DNA of 64,000 bases. Source: an uncultured Aquimarina sp. (GTDB lineage Bacteria > Bacteroidota > Bacteroidia > Flavobacteriales > Flavobacteriaceae). Below are positions 27,957-36,842 of this stretch, in pieces; the stretch's first letter is position 1; the number at the start of each line of letters is the position of its first letter. Under the pieces are notes generated by a model that was given only the letters and a program-made list of their open reading frames with translations, was not told the DNA's origin and did not search any database. Made by a program: the position numbers and the translations under genes. The stretch lies in contig CANMLS010000004.1 in the NCBI GenBank assembly GCA_947498785.1, positions 186,001-250,000 of the forward strand, written 5' to 3'.

Positions 27957-28509
27957 ATTTTTTTTAGTAACAAGCATATTATTGCTACTTTCTTGCGGTG
28001 GTGAAATCTTACCAAAACCAGAAGGAATGTTGCGATTGAGTTATCCTGATCCAGAGTATAAAGAAGTTATTTTGCCTTGTCCTTATTCTTTTGAAAAAAA
28101 TGATTTTTCAGAATTTCAAAAAGCCAGAAGAAATAATAGATGTTGGTATAATCTGGAGTATAAGAAGTTAAATGCGACCATGTATATTTCTTATTTTAGA
28201 ATCAATAATAACCTTGATTCGTTGCTAAGAGATGCTCAAAACCTTACTCAAGAACATGTGATTAAAGCAGATGGTATTTTACAGGAACCTTATATTGATG
28301 AAAAAAATAGGGTTTTTGGTATGTTTTATGAAGTATCTGGAGATGCGGCTTCACAGTCTCAGTTCTATGCAACAGATAGTATTAATCATTTTGTACTGGG
28401 GTCTATGTATTTTAAAGTAAAACCTAATTATGATTCTATTCTTCCAGCGGCCAATTACTTGCGTAATGATATGAGACAATTAATGGAAACTCTTCGTTGG
28501 AAAGAATAG
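27937..28509 (+). CDS. gldD: Gliding motility lipoprotein GldD
   Basis: A 190-residue lipoprotein with lipobox LLSC. The beginning of the mature part, GGEILPKPEGMLRLSYPDPEY, is characteristic of GldD, an essential gliding component in F. johnsoniae. It overlaps gldE by 20 bases, so the two are probably translated together. Confidence 0.92.
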   Translation: MKKKIVRFFLVTSILLLLSCGGEILPKPEGMLRLSYPDPEYKEVILPCPYSFEKNDFSEFQKARRNNRCWYNLEYKKLNATMYISYFRINNNLDSLLRDAQNLTQEHVIKADGILQEPYIDEKNRVFGMFYEVSGDAASQSQFYATDSINHFVLGSMYFKVKPNYDSILPAANYLRNDMRQLMETLRWKE

Positions 28510-28578
28510 TTAATTTTCCTCTAAAGCAGAACTAATACATTTATAATTTCATCATTTTTGCAGTTTACCTTTTGAAAG

Positions 28579-29454
28579 ATGCAAAATACAAAGTTGAAAT
28601 GGATATATCTTGTTATACTATCACTGGTTTGGGGTAGTTCGTTTATCCTTATTAAGAAGTCTCTTATAGGTCTTACTCCTATGCAATTAGGGGCGTTAAG
28701 AACTCTTTTTGCTGCAGTATTTTTATTTCTAATAGGTTTTAGAAGTATGAAAACTATAGCGGCATCTGATTGGAAATGGATAATAATATCTGGTTTTTTT
28801 GGGACATTTATCCCAGCCTTCTTGTTTGCCTTTGCTGAAACAGAAATTGATAGCGGAATTGCATCAATTCTTAATTCTACAACACCATTAGTAACGCTTA
28901 TTTTAGGAGCTTTTATTTTTTCTATTCGATTTAATAAAAACCAATTGATAGGAGTAATTGTAGGACTTGTTGGTTGTATTGCGCTAATATTAGAAGGAGC
29001 TTCAGTAAATCCTAATCAAAATTATTTGTATGCCTTGTTAGTACTTTGTGCTTCGGTTTGTTATGCAATAAATGTAAATATCATAAAACGATATATGCAA
29101 CATATATCTCCTATGGCTATTGCAAATGGAAATTTTATTGTACTTGTTATTCCATCAGTATTGGTATTGTACCAGTCTGATTTTTTTAGAAGTGATCTGA
29201 TTTCTAATCCAAGGATGCATGAAAGTTTGATATACATATCTATACTGGCAGTCGTAGGAACAGGAATTGCCAAAGTTTTGTTTAATAAATTAGTACAGAT
29301 CAGTACCCCGGTTTTTGCGACTTCTGTTACCTATACAATTCCTATTGTAGCTTTGTTGTGGGGTATTTTAGATGAAGAACAATTTACTTTTTATCAAGTG
29401 TTGGCTTCTAGTGTTATTGTTCTAGGAGTCTATTTAGCTAATCGTAACAGATAG
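28579..29454 (+). CDS. EamA/DMT family transporter
   Basis: A 291-residue inner-membrane protein with about ten transmembrane helices and two EamA repeats (SLVWGSSFILIKKSLIGLTP; FATSVTYTIPIVALLWGILD). Members export or import metabolites. The substrate is unknown. It follows gldD by 69 bases in the same direction, but is not a known gliding gene. Confidence 0.85.
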   Translation: MQNTKLKWIYLVILSLVWGSSFILIKKSLIGLTPMQLGALRTLFAAVFLFLIGFRSMKTIAASDWKWIIISGFFGTFIPAFLFAFAETEIDSGIASILNSTTPLVTLILGAFIFSIRFNKNQLIGVIVGLVGCIALILEGASVNPNQNYLYALLVLCASVCYAINVNIIKRYMQHISPMAIANGNFIVLVIPSVLVLYQSDFFRSDLISNPRMHESLIYISILAVVGTGIAKVLFNKLVQISTPVFATSVTYTIPIVALLWGILDEEQFTFYQVLASSVIVLGVYLANRNR

Positions 29455-29552
29455 TATTGTATCTTGTTGTTTTTTAGTGAATTAACATCTTTTTAAGGTT
29501 GAAAAGCTCTTAAATTTCATATTTTTAAGTAAAAATTTTAAAGAAAGAAACT

Positions 29553-30026
29553 ATGAAAAAGTCAACCATCCCTGTTAAATATGGAGTTTTAATTGCAATC
29601 GGGCTCATCATATATTTTTTAATTCTTTCATTAATAGGAGTGCAAACTAACCCTGTATTTAGCCTTGGTAATGGCATTATTGTTGCTTTTGGATTGTATA
29701 GTGCGATGAAAAATTTTAAAAAAGAAAAAGAACTCGATTTTGATTATCAAAAAGGCTTCATGGTTGGTCTTTTTACAGGTTTTAATGCAACTCTTATTTT
29801 TACTGTTTTCTTTGCAATATATGTAACTAATATTAATACTGCTTTTTTGCCAGAAATGCTAGCAAACTGGAGTTCTCACTATCATGTAAGTGTAGGAATA
29901 GTCGTTTTTATTGCTGCAATTATGGGTTTTGCAACCACTTTTGTACTTACATTATCCTTCATGCAATTATTCAAAGAAAGCTGGAACCTCAAAAAAAACA
30001 GAAATTCTTATTCTGTAGAAGTATAA
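29553..30026 (+). CDS. DUF4199 domain membrane protein
   Basis: A 157-residue protein with four hydrophobic helices (GVLIAIGLIIYFLILSLIG; NGIIVAFGLYSAM; GLFTGFNATLIFTVFFAIY; IVVFIAAIMGFATTFVLTLS). The size and the QKGFMVGLFTGFNA region fit DUF4199, a Bacteroidota membrane family of unknown role. It lies between a transporter and the rplU promoter. Confidence 0.65.
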   Translation: MKKSTIPVKYGVLIAIGLIIYFLILSLIGVQTNPVFSLGNGIIVAFGLYSAMKNFKKEKELDFDYQKGFMVGLFTGFNATLIFTVFFAIYVTNINTAFLPEMLANWSSHYHVSVGIVVFIAAIMGFATTFVLTLSFMQLFKESWNLKKNRNSYSVEV

Positions 30027-30030
30027 AATG

Positions 30031-30061
30031 TTTGTCATTTAATTAATTAGCAGTATATTTG
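30031..30061 (+). promoter_or_regulatory. rplU: rplU-rpmA promoter
   Basis: TTTG at 30031-30034, a 19-base spacer and TATATTTG at 30054-30061 match the Bacteroidota -33/-7 consensus exactly. The RNA would start near 30065, leaving a leader of about 60 bases before rplU. This is the best promoter match in the window. Confidence 0.7.
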
Positions 30062-30125
30062 CACCCGCCTATTGAGAAATAAGCACAGTTCATTTTTTAT
30101 AAAATAATTAATTAAACGTTACGCT

Positions 30126-30656
30126 ATGTACGCAATTGTAGAGATAGCAGGGCAGCAATTTAAAGTTGCAAAAGACCAAAAAGTATTTGTACATCGTTTA
30201 GCAGGAGAAGAAGGAGACAAAGTTTCTTTTGATAAAGTTCTTCTTGCGGCAGATGGTGAAAAAGTTACTTTAGGCGCCCCAGCTATAGATGGAGCTCAAG
30301 TAGGAGCAAAAATCACGAGACACCTTAAAGGTGATAAAGTTATTGTTTTCAAGAAAAAGAGACGTAAAGGATACCGTGTTAAAAATGGTCACCGCCAATC
30401 TCTTACAGAAATTGTAATTGAAAGCATTGTAACTTCTGGAGCTAAAAAATCAGCTCCTAAGGCAGAAGCGAAAAAAGCTGAGCCAAAAGCAAAAGCAGAA
30501 ACTAAAGCAGCTACTCCTGAAAAAGAAGTGAAAACAAGTACTGAAGATTTGAGTACTAAAACTGTAGCCGAATTAAAAGATATGGCTAAGGCTAAAGGGA
30601 TTTCTGGGATTTCTTCGATGAAAAAAGCAGACCTAATAGAAGCTTTACAAGGATAA
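30126..30656 (+). CDS. rplU: Ribosomal protein bL21 with C-terminal SAP/Rho-N-like extension
   Basis: Residues 1-105 are a normal bL21 (MYAIVEIAGQQFKVAK; FKKKRRKGYRVKNGHRQ; VIESI), which binds 23S rRNA in the large subunit. After an Ala/Lys/Glu-rich linker, residues about 140-176 read VAELKDMAKAKGISGISSMK and end in KADLIEALQG, a helix-extended loop-helix like SAP or Rho N-terminal domains that bind nucleic acids. E. coli bL21 is 103 residues. Such tails occur in some Flavobacteria by my recollection. rpmA follows after 53 bases containing a small AGCAGA/TCTGCT hairpin. Confidence 0.93.
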   Translation: MYAIVEIAGQQFKVAKDQKVFVHRLAGEEGDKVSFDKVLLAADGEKVTLGAPAIDGAQVGAKITRHLKGDKVIVFKKKRRKGYRVKNGHRQSLTEIVIESIVTSGAKKSAPKAEAKKAEPKAKAETKAATPEKEVKTSTEDLSTKTVAELKDMAKAKGISGISSMKKADLIEALQG

Positions 30657-30709
30657 TAAATTAGAGAGCAGACATTCTGCTAGTAATAACAATATAAAAC
30701 CGAAAGAAA

Positions 30710-30970
30710 ATGGCTCATAAAAAAGGAGTTGGTAGTTCGAAAAACGGTAGAGAATCAGAATCAAAACGCTTAGGTGTTAAGATATTTGGTGGACAAGCTG
30801 CCGTGGCTGGTAACATCATTGTAAGACAAAGAGGTACGGCCCACAAACCAGGAGAAAATGTATACGCAGGTAAAGATCATACATTACATGCTAAAGTAGA
30901 TGGTATGGTAAAGTTTACTAAAAAGAAAGATAATAAGTCCTATGTTTCTATAATTCCATTTGAAGCATAA
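30710..30970 (+). CDS. rpmA: Ribosomal protein bL27
   Basis: An 86-residue bL27, part of the peptidyl transferase region of the 50S subunit. [20 protein letters not shown] and [20 protein letters not shown] are strongly conserved. There is no cleaved N-terminal extension of the Firmicutes kind. It is the second gene of rplU-rpmA, ending before a strong terminator. Confidence 0.96.
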   Translation: MAHKKGVGSSKNGRESESKRLGVKIFGGQAAVAGNIIVRQRGTAHKPGENVYAGKDHTLHAKVDGMVKFTKKKDNKSYVSIIPFEA

Positions 30971-30995
30971 AGGACCTTTCCTTTGTAATATATTG

Positions 30996-31024
30996 ACCCT
31001 TTTCAGAAATGAAAAGGGTTTTTT
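30996..31024 (+). terminator. rplU-rpmA terminator
   Basis: ACCCTTTTC (30996-31004) pairs with GAAAAGGGT (31011-31019) over a 6-base loop and runs into TTTTTT. It lies 25 bases past the rpmA stop. Confidence 0.88.
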
Positions 31025-31233
31025 GTTTTTTAAGTGAAATTATAATTGTGTTCCCTTTTTATATGATTCTGATATTGTTTGGAATTCTTTTTTGATGTTA
31101 TGAAGAGTATAATCATTTTAGCCTAAAACTATTGGGCTGATAAAGCAAAGGGTAAAAAGTAATTTCGTTATTAATTGGATTAAACGAATTGCTTAAATTT
31201 ACAGCGCCTAAAATTATAAATCGAACAAAAACC

Positions 31234-31569
31234 ATGAAAACTTCAATGTTTAACGCCTTGTGGTGTAGTCTTTTTGTATTATTGACCTATGAAGTTGCAG
31301 CACAAGAAATTCCTAAATACGATTACCTTGAAGTTATTGTAATTCAAAAAGCAAACAATAGCGGAAGAGTAAAAAGAATAAAAGTAGAACAACAAACATC
31401 TCTAGAGGGCAAACAAATCACAATAGATAAATTAGAGGATTTAGAGAGTACCTCGGATTTATTAAATTATATGAATGCTGCCAATTGGGAATTTATAGAT
31501 CGGCAATCTATAGTTTCTGATCAAAATGACCCAGTATGGATGAGTTATATTTTTAGAAAAAGCAAGTAA
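31234..31569 (+). CDS. Small exported protein of unknown function
   Basis: From the ATG at 31234 the product is 111 residues with a signal peptide ending EVAAQ. The upstream in-frame start at 31189 would place 15 polar residues before the signal peptide. The mature part (PKYDYLEVIVIQKANNSGR; LLNYMNAANWEFIDRQSIV) resembles small DUF4177-like proteins with a conserved Asn-Trp-Glu segment, but I do not claim membership. It is a single gene with its own terminator. Confidence 0.55.
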   Translation: MKTSMFNALWCSLFVLLTYEVAAQEIPKYDYLEVIVIQKANNSGRVKRIKVEQQTSLEGKQITIDKLEDLESTSDLLNYMNAANWEFIDRQSIVSDQNDPVWMSYIFRKSK

Positions 31570-31589
31570 TGATATTATGATAAAAGAAT

Positions 31590-31617
31590 AAAACCCTCAT
31601 CAAACGATAAGGGTTTT
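31590..31617. terminator. Bidirectional terminator before ahcY
   Basis: AAAACCCT (31590-31597) pairs with AGGGTTTT (31610-31617) across 12 bases, with A- and T-runs on both sides. It lies between the small exported protein gene and convergent ahcY. Confidence 0.75.
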
Positions 31618-31639
31618 ATTCTGTCTTAAAAATCAATTT

Positions 31640-32956
31640 TTAGTATCTGTAATATTCTGGTTTAAATGGTCCTTCAACCGTTACACCAATATATTCTGCT
31701 TGTTCTGGTCTTAGGGTTTCTAATTCTACTCCAAGACGTGCCAAGTGCAATTTTGCTACCTTTTCATCAAGATGTTTAGGTAACATATAAACTTCGTTCT
31801 TATAGTTGTCAGAATGATTCCAAAGCTCGATCTGGGCAAGAGTTTGATTTGTAAACGAGTTGCTCATTACAAAACTTGGATGACCAGTAGCGCAACCAAG
31901 ATTAACCAAACGTCCTTCAGCAAGAATAATGATATCTTTTCCGTCAATAGTATATTTATCAACTTGAGGTTTGATTTCATCTTTGGTGTTCCCGTAATTA
32001 TCATTTAACCAAGCCATATCAATCTCATTATCAAAGTGACCGATATTACACACAATCGCTTTATCTTTTAGAGCTTTGAAATGTTGTGCTTGTACAATGT
32101 CTTTATTTCCAGTAGTAGTTATTATAATGTCAGCATTACCAATTACAGTTTCCATTTTTTTAACTTCAAAACCGTCCATGGCTGCTTGCAATGCACAGAT
32201 TGGATCAATTTCGGTAACAGTAACAATAGAGCCTGCTCCTCTAAAAGATGCAGCAGTCCCTTTTCCTACATCTCCATATCCACAAACAATAACACGCTTA
32301 CCAGCAAGCATCGTATCTGTAGCACGACGAATAGCATCTACAGCACTCTCGCGACAACCATATTTATTATCAAATTTTGATTTGGTTACAGAATCATTTA
32401 CGTTAATCGCTGGCATTGGTAATGTTCCGTTTTTCATTCTTTCATAAAGACGATGAACACCAGTGGTAGTTTCTTCAGATAACCCTTTAATACCATCTAC
32501 TAATTCTGGATATCTATCTAATACCATGTTAGTAAGGTCTCCACCATCATCAAGAATCATATTTAAAGGTTGACGATCTTCTCCAAAAAATAAAGTTTGC
32601 TCTATACACCAGTCAAACTCCTCTTCATTCATACCTTTCCATGCATAAACAGGGATACCAGCATCAGCAATAGCTGCAGCAGCTTGATCCTGAGTAGAGA
32701 AAATATTACAAGAACTCCATGTTACTTCTGCGCCAAGAGCTTGAAGTGTTTCTATTAACACTGCAGTTTGGATAGTCATATGAAGACATCCTGCGATACG
32801 AGCACCTTTAAGAGGTTGTTCATCCTTGTATTCTTCGCGAAGAGACATAAGTCCTGGCATTTCAGCTTCTGCTAATTCAATTTCTTTTCTTCCCCAGGCA
32901 GCCAATGAAATGTCTTTTACCTTGTAAGGAACGTAAGGTACTGTTTTGGTACTCAT
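31640..32956 (-). CDS. ahcY: Adenosylhomocysteinase (AhcY)
   Basis: NAD-dependent hydrolase of S-adenosylhomocysteine in the methyl cycle. The 438 residues carry [33 protein letters not shown], the NAD-binding loop [32 protein letters not shown] and the C-terminal end [18 protein letters not shown]. The gene diverges from the phosphopantetheinyl transferase gene and has a hairpin at its expected 5' RNA end. Confidence 0.97.
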   Translation of the reverse strand: MSTKTVPYVPYKVKDISLAAWGRKEIELAEAEMPGLMSLREEYKDEQPLKGARIAGCLHMTIQTAVLIETLQALGAEVTWSSCNIFSTQDQAAAAIADAGIPVYAWKGMNEEEFDWCIEQTLFFGEDRQPLNMILDDGGDLTNMVLDRYPELVDGIKGLSEETTTGVHRLYERMKNGTLPMPAINVNDSVTKSKFDNKYGCRESAVDAIRRATDTMLAGKRVIVCGYGDVGKGTAASFRGAGSIVTVTEIDPICALQAAMDGFEVKKMETVIGNADIIITTTGNKDIVQAQHFKALKDKAIVCNIGHFDNEIDMAWLNDNYGNTKDEIKPQVDKYTIDGKDIIILAEGRLVNLGCATGHPSFVMSNSFTNQTLAQIELWNHSDNYKNEVYMLPKHLDEKVAKLHLARLGVELETLRPEQAEYIGVTVEGPFKPEYYRY

Positions 32957-33026
32957 AGTTTTTATTTTATGTTTATGAAGCGCATTCTGGTATTTCGCAC
33001 TAATTTGTTCTAAATTCGTTTTTCGA

Positions 33027-33068
33027 AAAATAAGGATGTAACTTCCTTATTTTCGGTTTGCAAAGATA
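33027..33068 (-). promoter_or_regulatory. ahcY: ahcY -7 element followed by a 5'-end stem-loop
   Basis: On the minus strand TATCTTTG (33068-33061) is a perfect -7 box, though no TTG sits at the right distance for -33. RNA would start near 33057. It would at once enter a hairpin: AAAATAAGGA (33053-33044) pairs with TCCTTATTTT (33036-33027) around a 7-base loop, followed by more T. It could be a 5' stabiliser or an attenuator. Confidence 0.5.
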
Positions 33069-33090
33069 AGTAATAACTTTAAGAATTTAA

Positions 33091-33729
33091 ATGCCTCTTT
33101 ACAAAACTATAACAGTAGATGAAAGCACTAATCTTTTGATTTGGAAGATCGAAGAGTCTTATGAATGGCTTAGTCAAGGAGTAGAATTAACAAGTCATTG
33201 TCGGGAAAGAGTTGATAGTATGAAGTCTGACATGCATCGAAGAGCCTTTATGAGTGTACGACATTTGTTAGCTGTATTTGGTTATAAAGATCATGATTTG
33301 TATTATGATGAGTTTGGGAAACCAGATCTTAAGGATGGGAAACATATTTCGATTTCGCACTCATTTGATTATGCGGGAGTTATAGTAAGTGATAAGCTTG
33401 TAGGCGTTGATATAGAAAAACAACGAGATAAGATTCATAGAATTTCGCATAAATTTGTAAATGAATTTGAGAATGGATATATAGAAGAAGATGTAGACAA
33501 GACACGCTCTTTAACTGTTGTATGGGGAGCTAAAGAATCTTTATATAAATTGTACGGTACTGCTGGTTTGAGCTTTAAACAACATATCTATATTTCTCCT
33601 TTTACAATAGATCATCCATTTATCTATGGCGCTATTAATTATAATAATAAGATTAGTCATTATGATATGTCGTTTATAGAATTTGATGGATTTACTTGTG
33701 TTTATGCCCAACCTGCTACTGATATTTAG
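33091..33729 (+). CDS. 4'-phosphopantetheinyl transferase superfamily protein
   Basis: A 212-residue Sfp-like enzyme that moves phosphopantetheine from CoA to carrier proteins. Seen: HISISHSFDYAGVIVSD, the metal site LVGVDIEKQRDKI, and VVWGAKESLYKLYG (WxxKE). Length fits the Sfp class rather than the short AcpS class. Its carrier protein is unknown; a fatty acid ACP or a secondary-metabolite carrier is possible. It diverges from ahcY across 134 bases. Confidence 0.88.
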   Translation: MPLYKTITVDESTNLLIWKIEESYEWLSQGVELTSHCRERVDSMKSDMHRRAFMSVRHLLAVFGYKDHDLYYDEFGKPDLKDGKHISISHSFDYAGVIVSDKLVGVDIEKQRDKIHRISHKFVNEFENGYIEEDVDKTRSLTVVWGAKESLYKLYGTAGLSFKQHIYISPFTIDHPFIYGAINYNNKISHYDMSFIEFDGFTCVYAQPATDI

Positions 33730-33874
33730 TTTTAAAAAATAAAATAACAAGAGAGGTTTTATTTATATGTTTAAAAAAAGAATGATAACCAAAAAAAACA
33801 CCTAAAGTCATTCTTTAAATTATTGGCAATACTTACCTTCGTGTTTCTAGAATCGTAAATATCAGTTTTATAAG

Positions 33875-34135
33875 ATGCAAGTATCAGTAGAATTAACACT
33901 TACCCCACTTCAGGACAATTTTGAAGAACATATTATTCGTTTTATAAAACAATTACGGGCGTCAGAATTTACAATCTTAGAAAATCCACTAAGTACACAG
34001 ATATATGGTGAGTATGATAAAGTCATGCCTTTTCTGACAAAAGAGATTAAAAAAACATTTGGTGATATGGATCATGTTTTGGTTTATATAAAAATGGTGA
34101 AAAGTAATAGAAGTGATTATGAACCCCATTTTTGA
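33875..34135 (+). CDS. Thiamine-binding-like protein (MTH1187/YkoF-type, DUF77)
   Basis: An 86-residue protein beginning MQVSVELTLTPLQDNFEEHI, with FTILENPLSTQIYGEYDKVM and ending VYIKMVKSNRSDYEPHF. The beta-alpha-beta pattern and size fit the MTH1187/YqgV family, several members of which bind thiamine or hydroxymethylpyrimidine. It overlaps the PnuC-type transporter gene by 23 bases, which supports a role in vitamin uptake. Confidence 0.65.
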   Translation: MQVSVELTLTPLQDNFEEHIIRFIKQLRASEFTILENPLSTQIYGEYDKVMPFLTKEIKKTFGDMDHVLVYIKMVKSNRSDYEPHF

Positions 34136-34751
34136 TTTTTTCTTCGGGCAGTATTCAGAATACTCTAATTTACATATCATTCTAGAGATTATTGCTGTAA
34201 TTTTTGGTTTACTCAGTGTGAGCTTTGCAAGAGCTAATAATATTTGGGTGTATCCAACGGGTATTATAAGTACAGCAATATATGTATACTTACTTTTAAA
34301 GTGGTCTCTGCTTGGAGATATGTTGATCAATGCCTATTATTTTATTATGAGTATTTATGGGTGGTATGTTTGGACAAGAAAAGTAGATCAAACTCATGTA
34401 ACTCCTATTTCAAGGACAACTTCTAAGGAAAAGATTATAGAAATATTGATTTTTGTCATCACCTTGTTTTTTGTCTTTACTGTATATATTACTTTTGATA
34501 AATGGAATAATTGGACAGCTTATGTAGATACTTTTACAACAGCAATATTCTTTGTTGGAATGTGGTTAATGGCAAGAAGGAAAATTGAAAATTGGATATT
34601 TTGGATTATTGGAGATATTATATCGGTGCCATTGTATTTTTATAAAGGATTCACATTTACAAGTTTTCAATATCTATTATTTACTGTCATCGCAATTTTT
34701 GGATATCTAAAATGGAAGAAAAACTTAGACAACAGCCTAGCGATTGTATAA
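34113..34751 (+). CDS. pnuC: PnuC/PnuT-type vitamin transporter
   Basis: A 212-residue inner-membrane protein with seven hydrophobic helices. The repeated tryptophan motifs (SIYGWYVWTRK; NWIFWIIGDIISVPLYFYKG) are the substrate-site signature of PnuC, a facilitator for nicotinamide riboside (PnuC) or thiamine (PnuT). The thiamine-binding-like protein before it argues for thiamine; the NadR-like kinase after it argues for nicotinamide riboside or a trapping kinase of another vitamin. The gene overlaps both neighbours. Confidence 0.88.
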   Translation: MIMNPIFDFFFGQYSEYSNLHIILEIIAVIFGLLSVSFARANNIWVYPTGIISTAIYVYLLLKWSLLGDMLINAYYFIMSIYGWYVWTRKVDQTHVTPISRTTSKEKIIEILIFVITLFFVFTVYITFDKWNNWTAYVDTFTTAIFFVGMWLMARRKIENWIFWIIGDIISVPLYFYKGFTFTSFQYLLFTVIAIFGYLKWKKNLDNSLAIV

Positions 34752-35293
34752 AAGTAGTGCTGTTTGGCCCTGAATCTACAGGAAAAACAACTCTGGCCAA
34801 ACAATTGGCAGAATATTATAACGCCGAGTGGATTCCAGAATATGCTCGAGAATATCTTCAAGAAAAATGGGATAAAACTAAAGAAATTTGCACATACGAT
34901 GATCTAATGTTGATAGCAGAAGGTCAAATGAAGTTAGAAAATGAGGCAGCAAAAAGAGCAAAGGAAGTTTTGATTTGCGATACAGACCTCTTAGAAACCA
35001 AAATCTATTCTGAGGTGTATTTTAATGGTTTAGTTCATCCTGTTTTGGATAAAATTTCATTAGAAAATGTTTATGATTTGTATCTTTTGACTTATATTGA
35101 CGTTCCTTGGACCCCAGATGATCTAAGAGACAAACCCCACCAAAGAGAAGAAATGTTTTTAAATTTTAAAGAATGTCTTGATAAACATGAGCTTCCTTAT
35201 ATTGTCATAGAAGGAGATGAAACATCTCGTTTTGAGAAAGCAATAACAAATATTAGCCAATTAATAAAGAAGAAAAGTGAATATAACAGATAA
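34712..35293 (+). CDS. NadR-like P-loop kinase
   Basis: A 193-residue ATPase with Walker A GPESTGKTTLAKQL, EYAREYLQEKW, VLICDTDLLETKIYSEVYF and DLYLLTYIDVPWTPDDLRDKP, matching the nicotinamide riboside kinase domain of NadR. The NMN adenylyltransferase domain of full NadR is missing. It overlaps the transporter gene by 40 bases, so it probably phosphorylates the imported vitamin (nicotinamide riboside or thiamine) to trap it. Confidence 0.8.
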   Translation: MEEKLRQQPSDCIKVVLFGPESTGKTTLAKQLAEYYNAEWIPEYAREYLQEKWDKTKEICTYDDLMLIAEGQMKLENEAAKRAKEVLICDTDLLETKIYSEVYFNGLVHPVLDKISLENVYDLYLLTYIDVPWTPDDLRDKPHQREEMFLNFKECLDKHELPYIVIEGDETSRFEKAITNISQLIKKKSEYNR

Positions 35294-36842
35294 AGATATT
35301 AAGTTAATCAAATCAAAGGGGTTAACCGTTGAGAAAGTACTTGCTCAGGTAGAAACGTTTAAAAACGAAATTCCTTTTGTAGCATTGAGAAGTGCAGCGA
35401 CTTTGGATAACGGGATTCTTAAGTTTTCAGAACACTATCAATCAGAATTGACCAAACTGTATGATTCGAGATTATCAAGCCTTGATACAATAAAATTCGT
35501 TCCCGCTTCGGGAGCTGCTACTCGAATGTTCAAGGATTTGTTTAGATTTTTGGATAACTATGACTGGGAAAAAGAAAGCTTAAATTCATATACAAACCAT
35601 GAGAAAGCAAATGCAATACGATTGTTTTTAATTGGATTAGAGAAATTTCCTTTTTATACTCCTATAATGGAAAAAGTAAAAAGTGTATACCCAAAATTCG
35701 AATCATTATCAGAAGGAAGACAGTTATATATATTTGTTGAAATGATGTTAAAGGAAAAAGGCTTAAACTATGGTAGTTTTCCTAAAGGTTTGTTGCCTTT
35801 TCATGACTATGCAGATAGTATTGCAACTTCTTTTGAAGAACATTTATATGAGGCAGCAGGGTATAATGCAAATGATAAAGGAGATTCAAAATTGCATTTT
35901 ACAATTTCCAAAGAACATTTAGAAGCGTTTAAGGGCGAATTTGAAAGGATAAAGAAAAAAGTAGAAGAAAAAACAAATACTAACTTTAGAATAACATATT
36001 CATTTCAGAAGTCAGAAACCGATACTATTGCGGTAACAGAGGATAACGAACCCTTTAGAACAGAAAATGGAACATTATTGTTTAGACCAGGAGGACATGG
36101 AGCGTTAATAGAAAATCTGAATGACCTAGACGGCGACATTATTTATATTAAAAATATAGATAATGTAGTGGTGAGAAAATATCAGGATGAGGTTTCTGGA
36201 TATAAAAAAGTATTGGCTGGGAAGTTAATAGAAATACAGGATGAGGTATTTCGGATATTAAATGCTATTGATCAAAAAAAACCCTCAGAAGCAGAATTAA
36301 AAGATATTAAAAAGTTCTTGGTGCAACAACTTAATGTTAGACTGCCTCTTGATTTTGATAAATTTTCTGATAAATACAAACTACAGTTTTTACGAGAATC
36401 TTTAAATCGCCCAATTCGGGTTTGTGGTATGGTAATTAATGAAGGAGAACCTGGAGGAGGACCATTTTGGATTAAGCAAGAAAATGGAAGATTAGTATTG
36501 CAGATTATTGAAGCACCTCAGATTGATATTGCAGATCGTAGACAAGAAGATATTCTACATAGCGCTACCCATTTTAACCCTGTAGATTTGGTGTGTGGTG
36601 TAAGAGATTATCATGGAGAAAAATTCAATCTGCTTGACTTCGTAGATCCGGATTCTGGATTTATTACACAAAAAACAATGAATGGTAAAATACTTAAAGC
36701 ACTAGAACTTCCTGGGTTATGGAATGGAGCAATGGCAAAATGGATTAGTGTTTTTGTAGAAGTTCCTCTTACCACGTTTAATCCAGTTAAAACAGTGAAT
36801 GACTTACTAAAGTCTGCACATCAGGTAACTCTTTTTTCGTGA
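35277..36842 (+). CDS. DUF4301 family protein
   Basis: A 521-residue protein of the DUF4301 family, common in Bacteroidota. FVPASGAATRMFKDLFRFLD and later RPGGHGALIENLNDLDGDII resemble a nucleotidyltransferase-like sugar-nucleotide fold (G-x-G-x-R loop), which is inference. Role unknown. The GTG start at 35277 overlaps the kinase gene by 17 bases, and its stop TGA overlaps the next gene's GTG. Confidence 0.8.
   Translation: MNITDKDIKLIKSKGLTVEKVLAQVETFKNEIPFVALRSAATLDNGILKFSEHYQSELTKLYDSRLSSLDTIKFVPASGAATRMFKDLFRFLDNYDWEKESLNSYTNHEKANAIRLFLIGLEKFPFYTPIMEKVKSVYPKFESLSEGRQLYIFVEMMLKEKGLNYGSFPKGLLPFHDYADSIATSFEEHLYEAAGYNANDKGDSKLHFTISKEHLEAFKGEFERIKKKVEEKTNTNFRITYSFQKSETDTIAVTEDNEPFRTENGTLLFRPGGHGALIENLNDLDGDIIYIKNIDNVVVRKYQDEVSGYKKVLAGKLIEIQDEVFRILNAIDQKKPSEAELKDIKKFLVQQLNVRLPLDFDKFSDKYKLQFLRESLNRPIRVCGMVINEGEPGGGPFWIKQENGRLVLQIIEAPQIDIADRRQEDILHSATHFNPVDLVCGVRDYHGEKFNLLDFVDPDSGFITQKTMNGKILKALELPGLWNGAMAKWISVFVEVPLTTFNPVKTVNDLLKSAHQVTLFS

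Noticed and set aside
32076..32447. 123-codon frame on the plus strand opposite ahcY
   Set aside because: Antisense to strongly conserved ahcY, with no motif and no promoter.
33776..33812. AAAGAATGA and its complement before the thiamine-binding-like gene, as a riboswitch
   Set aside because: Only a nine-base inverted repeat with a long A-rich loop; no TPP or other known aptamer core is present.
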